Assembly: GCA_904397895.1 (NCBI GenBank)
Contig: CAJFOZ010000048.1
Coordinates: 1 to 49,030, forward strand
DNA length: 49,030 nt
Origin: an uncultured Clostridia bacterium
GTDB lineage: Bacteria > Bacillota > Clostridia > Oscillospirales > Acutalibacteraceae
Direction: 5' to 3'
Made by a program: the position numbers and the translations under genes. The notes beneath the pieces are model-generated. The model ran no database searches. It worked only from the letters and a program-made list of their open reading frames with translations, and was not told where the DNA came from. Each line of letters starts with the position of its first letter. Within the stretch, counting starts at the first letter, position 1. This document shows, piece after piece, positions 7,821-16,477 of the stretch.

Positions 7821-10073
7821 TTACCACGACCGGAAAAAGGGCGGGAACATGGCCGCTAGCGCCCAACATGCTTGGAACAAGAGCACTGCTATGGGCGTCA
7901 GCATAGATAAGCTGGAATAGAGGCTCAAAAAAGCCACCAATACAAAACTGATCAGCACCCCCACCGTCTGGATAATGGTGGAGGACTGGACGCTCCTTTT
8001 GAGCTTAAAGCTGGATGAAATGGCCGACAGAAGGGGTTCAATGGCTCCATCCGAAGCGATGCCGCATCCTTCCTCCGGACGATCAATTACCTTTTCTTCG
8101 TACTCCAAGTTGGCGGCAGCCTGCAATACAATCACCTGCCTAGGTTCCACCTCCAAGGCTTCCGACAGCATCTCACTGCTGATATTGGGATCGTTTGCAT
8201 GCACCAGCAAAGTCATGCCATTGTCGACCAGGCGCTGGAGCTCTTCCCTGGTCTCGCTGCTCAAAATATAGGTCACTACAAACATGGCGCTGAGAACACC
8301 GCCGCTGCACAAATACACTAATTTACGGCGATTTTTTGCATACCGGCGTTCATAGTCCATAGACGGCGGCTCAATGCCGTGGTTGCGCAGCAGTTCCCGG
8401 TTGCCTACCAGGACACGTCGGCCATCCACCCAGCCGGAAAGGCCCATTTCCTGTTCGTAAACCGGGGATTCCACCTTGGGTAAAATCTCCTTTTTATCTT
8501 GGATGACCTGGTCAAACACCGGTGAGAGGGGGCCTTGTAGGGCGTTTACCAAAGCGGCGGTATCCAAAATCGCCTGATCCACACGGCCGTCCCCAAATGT
8601 CTTAATGCCGTTGAGCACTACCTGACCCGGTCCAAACAACTGGCCGGCATCCACCGCTACGGCACAGGTATCCAGCATCTCGTCGGCCGCCATATAATCG
8701 GTCAGCACACCGCCGCGGGCCGTCAAGCGTTTGGCAATCCTCCTTAAAGGCCAGTTACCCGCCACCAATGACACAAGAGGTACGCATAAACAGCATACCG
8801 CTACAAAGGCAGAGACGCTTTCCACCAATCCCTGGCCCATGAGATAGGCGCTGACGCCTACGGCAATGCCCCCAATCAGCACGGCCGGGAATGTGGCGCC
8901 CCCCACTCGGGCGCACGGATCTTCCCGATAGGAATGGTCCAAAAAGTGGGAGAGGAAAGAAGTTTTTACCGGCGCGGCTACCGTCGTTCCACGGCGCATC
9001 CCCCGCATTAAATGGGAAAGCTCTTCCTCCGGGAGGGAGATGACACACTCCTTTTCCCCCGGTTTGTGCACCACTTGGAAATTAAGGCGGATCCGTGAAA
9101 TCATGCCCAATTTACCAATGGTATTCAGTAGGAGGATGAGCACCGCCGCTGCATTGTAAAGATACATTTTTCCACTTGCAATAGCAGATGGGAAAAACAG
9201 CATAAAAACCGAGTGTAATAAAGTGATAACTGTGGCAAATGCCGCCGGTGCATCAGGGGATGCCCGTAAACGAAAGACTCCGCCAATGCCATTGGTGATA
9301 ACCGGTGCCGATGCGATGGCCGCCACCATCGTGATACAGATCTGGATCACAATATATAAGATTGGATTTTCAGTTACCATGGAGGTAAGCCCTACGGTAC
9401 CTCCTAGCAAAGGGGTAATGAGCGGCAAAAGGGAAAAACCAATCAATCCCAAAAGGCAGATCAGCACCACAGTGAATCGGACTCGCAACGTCACAGTTTG
9501 GTATTTGAGTTCCTTTCCCACTACAGGAGCCTGGTCGTACTGCGTAAAATCCTCAATATCATCCGGCTCCCTTGGGAGGGGCGGCTCTTGTTTTGGCCTG
9601 GGAGGCTCTTTTTGGGCTGCGATCTTCTCTCGCTGCCGTTTCACGGCTTGCTCCCATCGTTCATCCTCAGTAGGCGCCACTACCCGGGTCTTTTCCTGGT
9701 CAGGCCTTTTATTTTCCTTTTTTTTCGGAGACGGCCCTACCTTTTGTGTGGGATCATGATCTACTTTTTTTATTTCCCGTCCCCTAGGCTCCGCATCCTC
9801 TTCTAGAGGATGCGGGATAGGGGCGGCGGAAGCCGGCATCCTTTGCGACGTTTTATGCTCTTGTTTAAAAGTTGTCTCTTCCTTTGGGACTATCGGAGTA
9901 ACATCTAATTTCCCCTCATGCGAAGGGGAGGGCGAGGCAAAAGGCTTCTCTGACGGACTTTCCTTTTGCTCTTCCCGTTTGCTCATCTCATGGACTTCTT
10001 TGATAATATCATCTAGGGAAAAGCTCTCTTCAAGATCTCCATTTCCCAGTCCATCCTTCCAACGATCCTGCAA
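7821..10073 (-). CDS. Degenerate P1B-type ATPase-like membrane protein (probably no ATPase activity)
   Basis: I do not recognise a named family. The first ~185 of 750 residues are charged, Pro/Glu/Lys-rich and probably disordered. Several hydrophobic segments follow. The membrane segment CCLCVPL followed by a GGVL loop matches the position of the CPC helix of metal-transporting ATPases. After it, VDAGQLF stands where DKTGTLT should be. The N-domain outline is kept (LQGPLSPVF for the SEHPLA region, then GRRVLVGN). HANDPN replaces TGDN, no TGES is seen, and GDGxNDAPAL is absent. A last hydrophobic pair follows. So the Asp may remain but the KTGT, TGD and hinge motifs are lost. GGAGG is placed eight bases before the TTG at 10073; a GTG at 10082 overlaps that site. 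It lies 46 bases after rlmB. Confidence 0.75.
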   Translation of the reverse strand: MQDRWKDGLGNGDLEESFSLDDIIKEVHEMSKREEQKESPSEKPFASPSPSHEGKLDVTPIVPKEETTFKQEHKTSQRMPASAAPIPHPLEEDAEPRGREIKKVDHDPTQKVGPSPKKKENKRPDQEKTRVVAPTEDERWEQAVKRQREKIAAQKEPPRPKQEPPLPREPDDIEDFTQYDQAPVVGKELKYQTVTLRVRFTVVLICLLGLIGFSLLPLITPLLGGTVGLTSMVTENPILYIVIQICITMVAAIASAPVITNGIGGVFRLRASPDAPAAFATVITLLHSVFMLFFPSAIASGKMYLYNAAAVLILLLNTIGKLGMISRIRLNFQVVHKPGEKECVISLPEEELSHLMRGMRRGTTVAAPVKTSFLSHFLDHSYREDPCARVGGATFPAVLIGGIAVGVSAYLMGQGLVESVSAFVAVCCLCVPLVSLVAGNWPLRRIAKRLTARGGVLTDYMAADEMLDTCAVAVDAGQLFGPGQVVLNGIKTFGDGRVDQAILDTAALVNALQGPLSPVFDQVIQDKKEILPKVESPVYEQEMGLSGWVDGRRVLVGNRELLRNHGIEPPSMDYERRYAKNRRKLVYLCSGGVLSAMFVVTYILSSETREELQRLVDNGMTLLVHANDPNISSEMLSEALEVEPRQVIVLQAAANLEYEEKVIDRPEEGCGIASDGAIEPLLSAISSSFKLKRSVQSSTIIQTVGVLISFVLVAFLSLYSSLSMLTPIAVLLFQACWALAAMFPPFFRSW

Positions 10074-10119
10074 CCAAAACACCTCCGCGTTAAAATCAGA
10101 TTCACCATAAAGAGCTTAT

Positions 10120-10869
10120 TTATCGGCCCAGTCCTAAACGTTGACGGGTCACCTCATATAGCATCACACCAGCCGCCACCGACACATTGAGCGAACTGAT
10201 TTTGCCCCGCATAGGCAGTGACAACACAAAATCACATTTTTCCTTGACCAAACGTCCAATGCCGTTGCCTTCCGATCCCAGGACTAACGCCGCCGGACCG
10301 GTGAGATCGGTCTCACACCAAGTGGAACCGTCCATATCTACGGCATAGATCCACACACCCCGTTCCTTTAGTTCCTCCAGAGCGGCGGGGATATTGGCAA
10401 CCCGGGCCACGGGGACGTATTCCAATGCCCCCGCCGCCGCTTTGGACACCGCCAATGTCAACCCGGCTGAACGGCGTTTAGGTACGACTACCCCATGAGC
10501 TCCGGAAGCCTCGGCAGTACGGATAATGGCGCCTAAATTGTGAGGGTCCTCAATGTTGTCGGCTACTACGATGAGAGGAGGTTCTCCACGACTCTCGGCC
10601 AGGGAAAAAATATCCTCCAATGTAGCATACTCCTGCTGGGCCACCAACACCGCTACCCCTTGATGGGTGGTGCCGCCACAGATGGAATCCATCTTGCGGG
10701 AATCGATTTCCTTGACGGGAATGCCCCGTTTACGGCACTGAGCCACAATATCGCCGCACTCTTTGGTACGCTGCCCCCTGGCCACCAAGAGGCTATCAAT
10801 CGGACGTCCCGAACGAAGCGCCTCCCGGACGCTGTTCCGTCCCGCAATGGTTTCCTGACGGTAATCCAT
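10120..10869 (-). CDS. rlmB: 23S rRNA 2'-O-ribose methyltransferase RlmB (TrmH/SpoU family)
   Basis: SpoU-class SAM-dependent methyltransferase, predicted to methylate the ribose of G2251 in 23S rRNA. The N-terminal substrate-binding domain starts IAGRNSVREAL. The trefoil-knot SPOUT domain shows the three family motifs: DNIEDPHNLGAIIRTAE, LVLGSEGNGI and LPMRGKISSLNVSVAAGV. The 249-residue length is normal. I chose the ATG at 10869 over the TTG at 10887; GGAAAGGG lies upstream. It is first in a two-gene unit with the ATPase-like gene. The name rlmB rests on family and length; other TrmH-like enzymes look similar. Confidence 0.9.
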   Translation of the reverse strand: MDYRQETIAGRNSVREALRSGRPIDSLLVARGQRTKECGDIVAQCRKRGIPVKEIDSRKMDSICGGTTHQGVAVLVAQQEYATLEDIFSLAESRGEPPLIVVADNIEDPHNLGAIIRTAEASGAHGVVVPKRRSAGLTLAVSKAAAGALEYVPVARVANIPAALEELKERGVWIYAVDMDGSTWCETDLTGPAALVLGSEGNGIGRLVKEKCDFVLSLPMRGKISSLNVSVAAGVMLYEVTRQRLGLGR

Positions 10870-10936
10870 ACGACTATCCCTTTCCAAAAGCCCATCGGCT
10901 TCCTCTTCTAATAAAATGATACCCTTTCAAAGCCGT

Positions 10937-11012
10937 TGTAAAAGCTCCGTTTCCCCGCGCTGGGCGAAGAGCCACTTCCTTGAAACGGCCGGCTATCCTT
11001 TGCAGCTTTACA
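10937..11012 (-). ncRNA. Candidate structured RNA in the rlmB leader
   Basis: Read on the minus strand, TGTAAAGCT (11012-11004) can pair with AGCTTTTACA (10946-10937), enclosing GCAAAGGATAGCCGG. Inside, CCGTTTC (10988-10982) pairs with GAAACGG (10953-10947) around a loop with a further short GGC-TCTTC-GCC hairpin. No T-run follows, so this is not a plain terminator. It fits no riboswitch class I know. It could be a leader regulatory element or chance folding. Confidence 0.35.
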
Positions 11013-11028
11013 TAGCAGACATATTAAA

Positions 11029-11057
11029 ATTATACCATACTCACCCTTGAATGCAAA
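11029..11057 (-). promoter_or_regulatory. Promoter of rlmB unit
   Basis: TATAAT (11034-11029) with a TG extension (TGG before it) and TTTGCA 17 bases upstream (11057-11052). It gives a leader of about 150 bases before rlmB. Confidence 0.65.
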
Positions 11058-11174
11058 TATTTCTCAAGATGTTCTAAAACAAAATGTCCGACATCTTTTG
11101 GCATCTATTCCCTTTCCTCCAACTCGTCTATGGGATCATCCCATCTTCCACCGTTTTCCCTCTGGAGGAAAAGG

Positions 11175-11208
11175 AAAAGCGGCCTTGGCATTTGCCAAAA
11201 CCGCTTTT
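11175..11208 (-). terminator. Terminator after pnp
   Basis: AAAAGCGG (11175-11182) pairs with CCGCTTTT (11201-11208), with an inner TTGGC/GCCAA stem. The minus-strand reading ends in TTTT. It lies 16 bases past the pnp stop. Confidence 0.8.
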
Positions 11209-11223
11209 ATCATATCGTTTCGA

Positions 11224-13416
11224 TTAGTCGTTTCTACGACGGGGATGGCGATTGCCCATAGGCGGACGGCTGGGACGACGAGGCGGTGTGGCCGGTACGT
11301 CGTTCTCCGGTACTGCGCCTTCCACTTCGATAAGCGCATCCCGGCGGGAAAGGTTAAGACGGCCCTGGGAGTCGATCTCAATTACCTTAACGATAACTTC
11401 ATCACCCACATTGACCACATCCTCCACCTTATCCACACGCTTGACGTCCAAGCGGGAGATGTGGACCAGGCCTTCCTTGCCAGGGGCGATCTCCACGAAA
11501 GCGCCAAAGGTCATCAGGCGGGTAACCTTGCCCTTGTAGATGCCGCCAATCTCGGGATCCTTGGCGATGGTCTCGATCATCAGCAGAGCCCGTTTAGCGC
11601 CGTCCTGATCCATAGAGGAGATAAAGACGTTGCCGTCCTCCTCCACATCGATTTTACAGTTGCACTCGGCGCACATCTTCTGGATGATCTTGCCGCCGGG
11701 GCCAATGATATCGCGGATCTTATCCACGGGGATCTTGGTGGACAGCATCTTGGGCGCATAGGGGGAGAGCTCCTTGCGGGGCTCGGGGATGGCTTTGAGC
11801 ATAACCTCGTCCAAGATATACAGACGGGCTTTGCGTGTCTTTTCCAAAGCGTCCTTGATGATTTCAGGGGTAAGGCCGTCGATCTTCAAGTCCATCTGGA
11901 TAGCGGTGATACCGGTATGGCTGCCGGCCACCTTAAAGTCCATATCGCCAAAGAAATCCTCCAGGCCTTGGATGTCCACCATGGTCATCCAGCGGTCTCC
12001 CTCGGTGATGAGCCCGCAGGAAATACCGGCGATGGGGGTCTTGATGGGCACGCCGGCGTCCATCAGTGCCAAAGTAGAACCGCAGATGGAACCCTGGGAA
12101 GTAGAACCGTTGGATGAAAGAACCTCCGACACCAAGCGGATAGCATAGGGGAATTCCTCCACCGGAGGGATCACCGGCTCCAAAGCGCGTTCTGCCAAAG
12201 CGCCGTGGCCGATTTCACGACGGCCGGGGCCGCGGCTGGGACGGGTCTCGCCCACTGAGTAGGACGGGAAGTTATAATGATGCATGTAACGCTTGAATTC
12301 CTGAGAATCGATGCCGTCCAATATCTGCTGGTCGCTGACAGGGCCCAGGGTGGCTACCGTGAGGACCTGGGTCTGGCCACGGGTAAAGAGGCCGGTACCG
12401 TGGGTCCGGGGCAGGATGCCGACTTCGGCGGCAAGAGGACGGATTTCATTCATACCACGGCCGTCCACACGCTTCTGATCGTCCAGAAGCCAGCGGCGCA
12501 CCACATATTTCTGAGTCTTATAGAGGCAGTCGTCGATTTTGGCGATGTCGTCGGGATACTGCTCGTCAAATTTCGCGTGGACGTCCTCGTAGATGGGCTG
12601 AAGGCGTGCATCACGTTCGGTCTTATCGTCGGTATCCAACGCCTTGCGCACTGCCTCGATGGCGTAGGATTTGATGGCCTCCAGCATCTCGGGATCGGGA
12701 TCCAGGGAAGGAACTTCTACCTTCTCCTTGCCGATCTCGGCGGTGACGTCCTTGATAAACTGGACAATGGCCTGATTGGCCTCATGGCCTCTCATAATAC
12801 CTTCCAGCATGATGTCTTCGGGAATTTGGTCGGCGCCGGCCTCGATCATGGCTACCTTTTTATCGGTAGAAGCCACGGTGACGGCCATGCGGGATTTTTC
12901 ACGCTGCTCGGCATTGGGGTTGATAACAAATTCATCGTCCACATAACCGACCGATACGCCGGAGATAGGGCCGTTCCAGGGGATATCCGAAATGGAGAGG
13001 GCCATAGATACACCGATCATAGCGGTGATTTCCGGGGAACAATCGGGATCCACAGACATGACGGTGGCCACTACCGACACATCGTTGCGCATATCCTTTG
13101 GGAACAAGGGGCGGATAGGACGGTCGATCAGGCGGGAGGTCAAAATGGCCTTATCGGTAGGACGGCCTTCCCGTTTCAGGAAGGAGCCGGGGATGCGGCC
13201 CACGGCATACAGTTTTTCTTCAAAGTCCACCGACAGGGGGAAGAAATCGATGCCATCCCGGGGCTTTTTGGACATGGTCACCGCACAGTGTACCACCGTA
13301 TCGCCATAGCGGGCCATGCAGGAGCCGTTGGCCAAACCGGCGGTTTTACCGGTCTCCACCACCAGGGGACGGCCGGCCAGTTCCGTGCGGAACACTTTGT
13401 AATTCTCAAACAGCAT
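11224..13416 (-). CDS. pnp: Polyribonucleotide nucleotidyltransferase (PNPase)
   Basis: Phosphorolytic 3'-to-5' exoribonuclease for mRNA turnover. The 730 residues show, in order, the first RNase PH domain, the alpha-helical linker, the second RNase PH domain (FPSYSVGETRPSRGPGRREIGHG), a KH domain with its GPGG loop near IRDIIGPGGKII, and an S1 domain (YKGKVTRLMTFGAFVEI). The tail is Arg/Pro-rich. The ATG at 13416 has GGAGG ten bases upstream; an ATG three codons earlier overlaps that site. It lies downstream of rpsO as in many bacteria, with a long hairpin between the two. Confidence 0.97.
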   Translation of the reverse strand: MLFENYKVFRTELAGRPLVVETGKTAGLANGSCMARYGDTVVHCAVTMSKKPRDGIDFFPLSVDFEEKLYAVGRIPGSFLKREGRPTDKAILTSRLIDRPIRPLFPKDMRNDVSVVATVMSVDPDCSPEITAMIGVSMALSISDIPWNGPISGVSVGYVDDEFVINPNAEQREKSRMAVTVASTDKKVAMIEAGADQIPEDIMLEGIMRGHEANQAIVQFIKDVTAEIGKEKVEVPSLDPDPEMLEAIKSYAIEAVRKALDTDDKTERDARLQPIYEDVHAKFDEQYPDDIAKIDDCLYKTQKYVVRRWLLDDQKRVDGRGMNEIRPLAAEVGILPRTHGTGLFTRGQTQVLTVATLGPVSDQQILDGIDSQEFKRYMHHYNFPSYSVGETRPSRGPGRREIGHGALAERALEPVIPPVEEFPYAIRLVSEVLSSNGSTSQGSICGSTLALMDAGVPIKTPIAGISCGLITEGDRWMTMVDIQGLEDFFGDMDFKVAGSHTGITAIQMDLKIDGLTPEIIKDALEKTRKARLYILDEVMLKAIPEPRKELSPYAPKMLSTKIPVDKIRDIIGPGGKIIQKMCAECNCKIDVEEDGNVFISSMDQDGAKRALLMIETIAKDPEIGGIYKGKVTRLMTFGAFVEIAPGKEGLVHISRLDVKRVDKVEDVVNVGDEVIVKVIEIDSQGRLNLSRRDALIEVEGAVPENDVPATPPRRPSRPPMGNRHPRRRND

Positions 13417-13461
13417 TGTACACATTCCTCCATTGTTTTATTTCAGGGGGACGGCACGTGT

Positions 13462-13529
13462 TTAGCAATGAAACAAGCGTTTAACAGCGGGGATTTACCA
13501 TCCAGTTTAAGCGCTTGTTTTACTGCTAA
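13462..13529 (-). promoter_or_regulatory. Long imperfect hairpin in the pnp leader
   Basis: Two 23-base arms (13462-13484 and 13507-13529) are complementary except for about three positions; the core is ACAAGCG/CGCTTGT. The 22-base loop contains a GGAT/ATCC mini-stem. It sits about 45 bases before the pnp ATG. E. coli pnp is autoregulated through RNase III cleavage of a leader hairpin; a similar role here is inference. Confidence 0.6.
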
Positions 13530-13586
13530 CCGCCTCCGTCCTCACGGTGTGATTAGGCGTATGGGAGTTTCTCAGTAAAGCAATGC

Positions 13587-13613
13587 AAGGCAGGCGGAAA
13601 AACCGCCTGCCTT
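13587..13613 (-). terminator. Hairpin between rpsO and pnp, possible partial terminator or processing site
   Basis: AAGGCAGGCGG (13587-13597) and CCGCCTGCCTT (13603-13613) form a perfect 11-base-pair stem with an AAAAA loop just after the rpsO stop. The minus-strand 3' side is GCATTG, without a U-run, so full termination is doubtful. Confidence 0.55.
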
Positions 13614-13626
13614 CCAAAACAACAAC

Positions 13627-13893
13627 TTACTTACGGATTCCCAATTTGCTGATGATGGCGCGGTATCTTTCGATATCCTTCTTCATCAGGTAGTTAAGCA
13701 GATTGCGGCGATGGCCGACCATCTTCAGAAGGCCGCGGCGGGAATGATGATCCTTCTTATGGACCTTCAGATGTTCGGTCAAATCGTTGATTCTCTTGGT
13801 GAGGATAGCGATCTGCACCTCAGGGGAACCGGTATCGCCCTCATGGCGGGCATTGTTTTGAATAACGGCTTGTTTTTCTTCTTTGAGCATCAT
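13627..13893 (-). CDS. rpsO: 30S ribosomal protein S15
   Basis: Primary 16S rRNA-binding protein of the small subunit. The 88 residues show the family features: [30 protein letters not shown] and the [11 protein letters not shown] block. The start is the first ATG of an ATG-ATG pair, with GAGGTG seven bases upstream. A longer upstream reading is not supported. It heads the rpsO-pnp unit behind its own promoter. Confidence 0.97.
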   Translation of the reverse strand: MMLKEEKQAVIQNNARHEGDTGSPEVQIAILTKRINDLTEHLKVHKKDHHSRRGLLKMVGHRRNLLNYLMKKDIERYRAIISKLGIRK

Positions 13894-14003
13894 GGGTACT
13901 TCACCTCTTTTTAAAATTACACCCACAAACGAAGCGCATGGCAGAGGAAATTCCCCATTCCAGGGGCAGACGGCCAATGGCTGCGTAAAGGGTCACAGGT
14001 AAT

Positions 14004-14032
14004 ATTATACCATCGCCCACTATAATTGTAAA
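14004..14032 (-). promoter_or_regulatory. Promoter of rpsO-pnp
   Basis: TTTACA (14032-14027) and TATAAT (14009-14004) with 17-base spacing, between the folK stop and rpsO. The resulting leader of about 100 bases could carry S15 autoregulation, but I cannot identify a known element. Confidence 0.8.
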
Positions 14033-14039
14033 GCGCATT

Positions 14040-14534
14040 TTACTCTATTTTGAGCCGGTCGGCACAAACTGTGATGCCATCCTTTTCCAAAGAGGCCAGA
14101 CGGTCGGCAAAAGGAAAACCAAAAGCCTCGCCGTCAGGGAACAAATCCCCAAGGGGCGCTAGCACAAAAGCCCGTTCTCCCATGCGGGGATGGGGCAGGA
14201 TCAATTCCTCCCCTTCCCGTTTTTCCCCCTCCACCAGCAGCAGATCCACGTCCAATATCCTGGGGCCGTTTCGGATGGACCGTACCCGGCCAAGAGCGGC
14301 TTCTATGCCCAATCCCGCTCCCAACAGCGCTTCCGGGGAGAGTTTTGTCTCCACTAAAATCACGCAGTTGAGGAAATCGGGTTGGTTATCATATCCCACC
14401 GGCTTAGTGATATAAAGCTTGGAACAGTCCGCCACCTTTGTCCCGGGCAATCGATTGAGGCTGTCCACAGCCTCTTGCAATTGCTCTCTGGGATTGCCTA
14501 GATTGGCCCCCAGGCCGATGACCGCCTTATACAT
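14040..14534 (-). CDS. folK: 6-hydroxymethyl-7,8-dihydropterin pyrophosphokinase (HPPK)
   Basis: Transfers pyrophosphate from ATP to hydroxymethyl-dihydropterin, just before DHPS in folate synthesis. The 164 residues begin with IGLGANLGNP and carry the ATP/Mg motif GPRILDVDLLL and the HPRM.ERAFVLAPL block. Its ATG overlaps the end of folB by eight bases, implying translational coupling. It is the last gene of the fol operon. Confidence 0.96.
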   Translation of the reverse strand: MYKAVIGLGANLGNPREQLQEAVDSLNRLPGTKVADCSKLYITKPVGYDNQPDFLNCVILVETKLSPEALLGAGLGIEAALGRVRSIRNGPRILDVDLLLVEGEKREGEELILPHPRMGERAFVLAPLGDLFPDGEAFGFPFADRLASLEKDGITVCADRLKIE

Positions 14535-14904
14535 GGTCTATATCCTCCCGGCGCCGGGTGATTTCCACCGCTACCGTGTCAAAATCAGCGGGGATGGGCG
14601 CCCGCGGCTTCTTGAGGATGACGGTGACCTCTTCCAAATTCTCATACTGCTTGAGCAATCTGGAGGCCACTTCCTGAGCCGCCCGCTCGATGAGGCGGTA
14701 TTTGCATCCTGTCATGACCTCCTGCACCATCTGGCACGCTTCAGCGTAGTTGATGGTATCCTCTACCCGGTCGGTACGGCAGGGCCTTCCCAAGTCTACT
14801 CCCAAAATGAGATCCAATACAAACGGCTGCCCTTCCTCCTGCTCCCGATCCAATACGCCGTGGTAGGCAAATATGCGAAGCCCTGTTATTTTGATCCGAT
14901 CCAT
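14527..14904 (-). CDS. folB: Dihydroneopterin aldolase
   Basis: Cleaves dihydroneopterin to hydroxymethyl-dihydropterin. The 125 residues carry AYHGVLDREQEEGQPF near the start, the INYAE segment and YRLIERAAQEVA, and a C-terminal KKP motif. All are FolB family features. AGGAGG precedes the ATG. It starts 17 bases after folP and overlaps folK. Confidence 0.96.
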   Translation of the reverse strand: MDRIKITGLRIFAYHGVLDREQEEGQPFVLDLILGVDLGRPCRTDRVEDTINYAEACQMVQEVMTGCKYRLIERAAQEVASRLLKQYENLEEVTVILKKPRAPIPADFDTVAVEITRRREDIDHV

Positions 14905-14921
14905 GTGGCAGATCCCTCCTT

Positions 14922-15755
14922 TTATCGTCCCTTACCCAGCATAGCGTCGATGGTCCGGGCGGCCTGTACCCCCTCCGGCACATCATGAACCCGCAGGATA
15001 TGGGCCCCGCTCAGCTGTGCCGCTGTGTGGACGGCGATAGTCCCGCCCAACCTCCGGTCGGCTGGGGCGTCGGGTGCAAAGGCCACCGTGACCCGTTTGC
15101 GGGAAGCCCCCACCAGCCAAGGATACCCTTCCACCATAGGGCCGGCCTTGACCAGGGCTAGGTTCTCTCCCATGGTTTTGCCGAACCCAATGCCCGGGTC
15201 CAGACAGATAGCGTGGGCCGGCAGCCCGTATCCCCTGGCCCGCACCGCCGCTTTGCGGAGGAATTCCCCCACCTCCGCCACTACGCCCCTGGGATAGGCC
15301 ACCTGGCCGTCGGCCTGGGAGGCATCCCCCGGATGCATAATGACAACGGCGGCATGGGCTTTTGCCACCGTTGGGAGCATACTCTTGTGGGCGCAGCCGG
15401 AGACATCGTTGATGATGTGCGCTCCCGCTTCCAAGGCTCTTTGGGCCACTTCCGGATAAAAGGTATCGATAGAAATGGGACAGCGGATCTTCCCCACCAA
15501 TGCATCCAGCACCGGTTTCATCCTCTTCCACTCTTCCTCCGGCCCGATCTCCTGGCAGCCCGGACGGGTGGACTGGGCCCCGATATCCAGGATGTCGGCC
15601 CCATCCTCCACCATCTGAAGCGCATGCTGCACCGCTCTTTCGGGATCCAAAAACTGTCCCCCGTCCGAGAAGGAGTCGGGGGTGATATTGAGGATGCCCA
15701 TAATGAGAGTACGCTCGTTTAAGTCAAAACAAAATCCTTTGGCGGAAAAATACAT
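14922..15755 (-). CDS. folP: Dihydropteroate synthase
   Basis: Joins p-aminobenzoate to hydroxymethyl-dihydropterin pyrophosphate. The TIM-barrel protein of 277 residues shows both signatures: GILNITPDSFSDGG and DGADILDIGAQSTRPG, then ISIDTF, HIINDVSG and the later LDPGIGFGKT. GGAGGG lies five bases before the ATG at 15755. The frame stays open upstream through folE, but that extension is a shadow. Confidence 0.97.
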   Translation of the reverse strand: MYFSAKGFCFDLNERTLIMGILNITPDSFSDGGQFLDPERAVQHALQMVEDGADILDIGAQSTRPGCQEIGPEEEWKRMKPVLDALVGKIRCPISIDTFYPEVAQRALEAGAHIINDVSGCAHKSMLPTVAKAHAAVVIMHPGDASQADGQVAYPRGVVAEVGEFLRKAAVRARGYGLPAHAICLDPGIGFGKTMGENLALVKAGPMVEGYPWLVGASRKRVTVAFAPDAPADRRLGGTIAVHTAAQLSGAHILRVHDVPEGVQAARTIDAMLGKGR

Positions 15756-15775
15756 GATGTCCCTCCTTGTGTCCC

Positions 15776-16336
15776 CTACCGGGTCAGCAGGGCCATGGCC
15801 TCGGCACGGGTCCTGGCATCGGTCCTCATACCGCCGCGCAGAGCCGACGTCTGTGTTTTGGAACCGGCTGCGCGGGCCCCCCGCATGGTCATGCAAAGAT
15901 GCTCGGCCTCGATGACCACGGCCACTCCCCAGGGCTTTAATTCTTTCATAATAAAATCGGCCACCGATGCGGTAAGTCTCTCCTGGAGCTGGGGGCGGCG
16001 GGCATAACAGTCCACAATCCGGGCCAGTTTGGAAAGGCCCAGTACCCGTCCCTCCCGGGGAATATAGGCGATGTGGGCTTTGCCGATAAAGGGGAGCAAA
16101 TGATGCTCGCACACTGAGTAAAGGGGGATATCCCGCACCAACACCATTTCATCGTGGTTGGTGTCGGTAAAAATCTTCAGATGGCGGCGGGCATCGTCGT
16201 GGAGGCCGGAGAAAATCTCCTCATACATCCGGGCCACGCGGCTGGGCGTCTCCCGCAAGCCTTCCCGATCCACATCCTCGCCGATGGCGGCCAAAATCTC
16301 GCGTACCGCCGCTTCAATTCTTGGTTTATTGATCAT
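15776..16336 (-). CDS. folE: GTP cyclohydrolase I
   Basis: Converts GTP to dihydroneopterin triphosphate, the first step of the pterin branch. The 186 residues show [22 protein letters not shown], the zinc cysteine and histidines in [10 protein letters not shown], and the C-terminal zinc Cys in [10 protein letters not shown]. The start is uncertain: the ATG at 16336 fits family length, while an ATG at 16351 adds five residues. Neither has an ideal ribosome site. It leads folE-folP-folB-folK. Confidence 0.96.
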   Translation of the reverse strand: MINKPRIEAAVREILAAIGEDVDREGLRETPSRVARMYEEIFSGLHDDARRHLKIFTDTNHDEMVLVRDIPLYSVCEHHLLPFIGKAHIAYIPREGRVLGLSKLARIVDCYARRPQLQERLTASVADFIMKELKPWGVAVVIEAEHLCMTMRGARAAGSKTQTSALRGGMRTDARTRAEAMALLTR

Positions 16337-16437
16337 TCTCCATCCATCCATTCTGCCGCCAGGACGCGGCTATACTTCAACATCCCGTCTATCCCCATAC
16401 GTCAAGACGGCAATTTTTTCAGGACTACGTCCTCCTA

Positions 16438-16466
16438 ATTTTACTATGATACCTCCATTTTGCCAA
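16438..16466 (-). promoter_or_regulatory. Promoter of the folate operon
   Basis: TTGGCA (16466-16461) and TAAAAT (16443-16438) separated by exactly 17 bases, about 100 bases before folE and immediately after the preceding gene's stop. Confidence 0.7.
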
Positions 16467-16477
16467 AAAGGGAAGAG

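Noticed and set aside
12277-13578. 433-codon plus-strand open frame opposite pnp
   Set aside because: It is antisense to the conserved PNPase gene, has no recognisable domain or ribosome site and arises from codon bias.
15756-16112. N-terminal extension of folP
   Set aside because: The frame is open only because folE is read out of frame; DHPS begins at 15755 behind GGAGGG.
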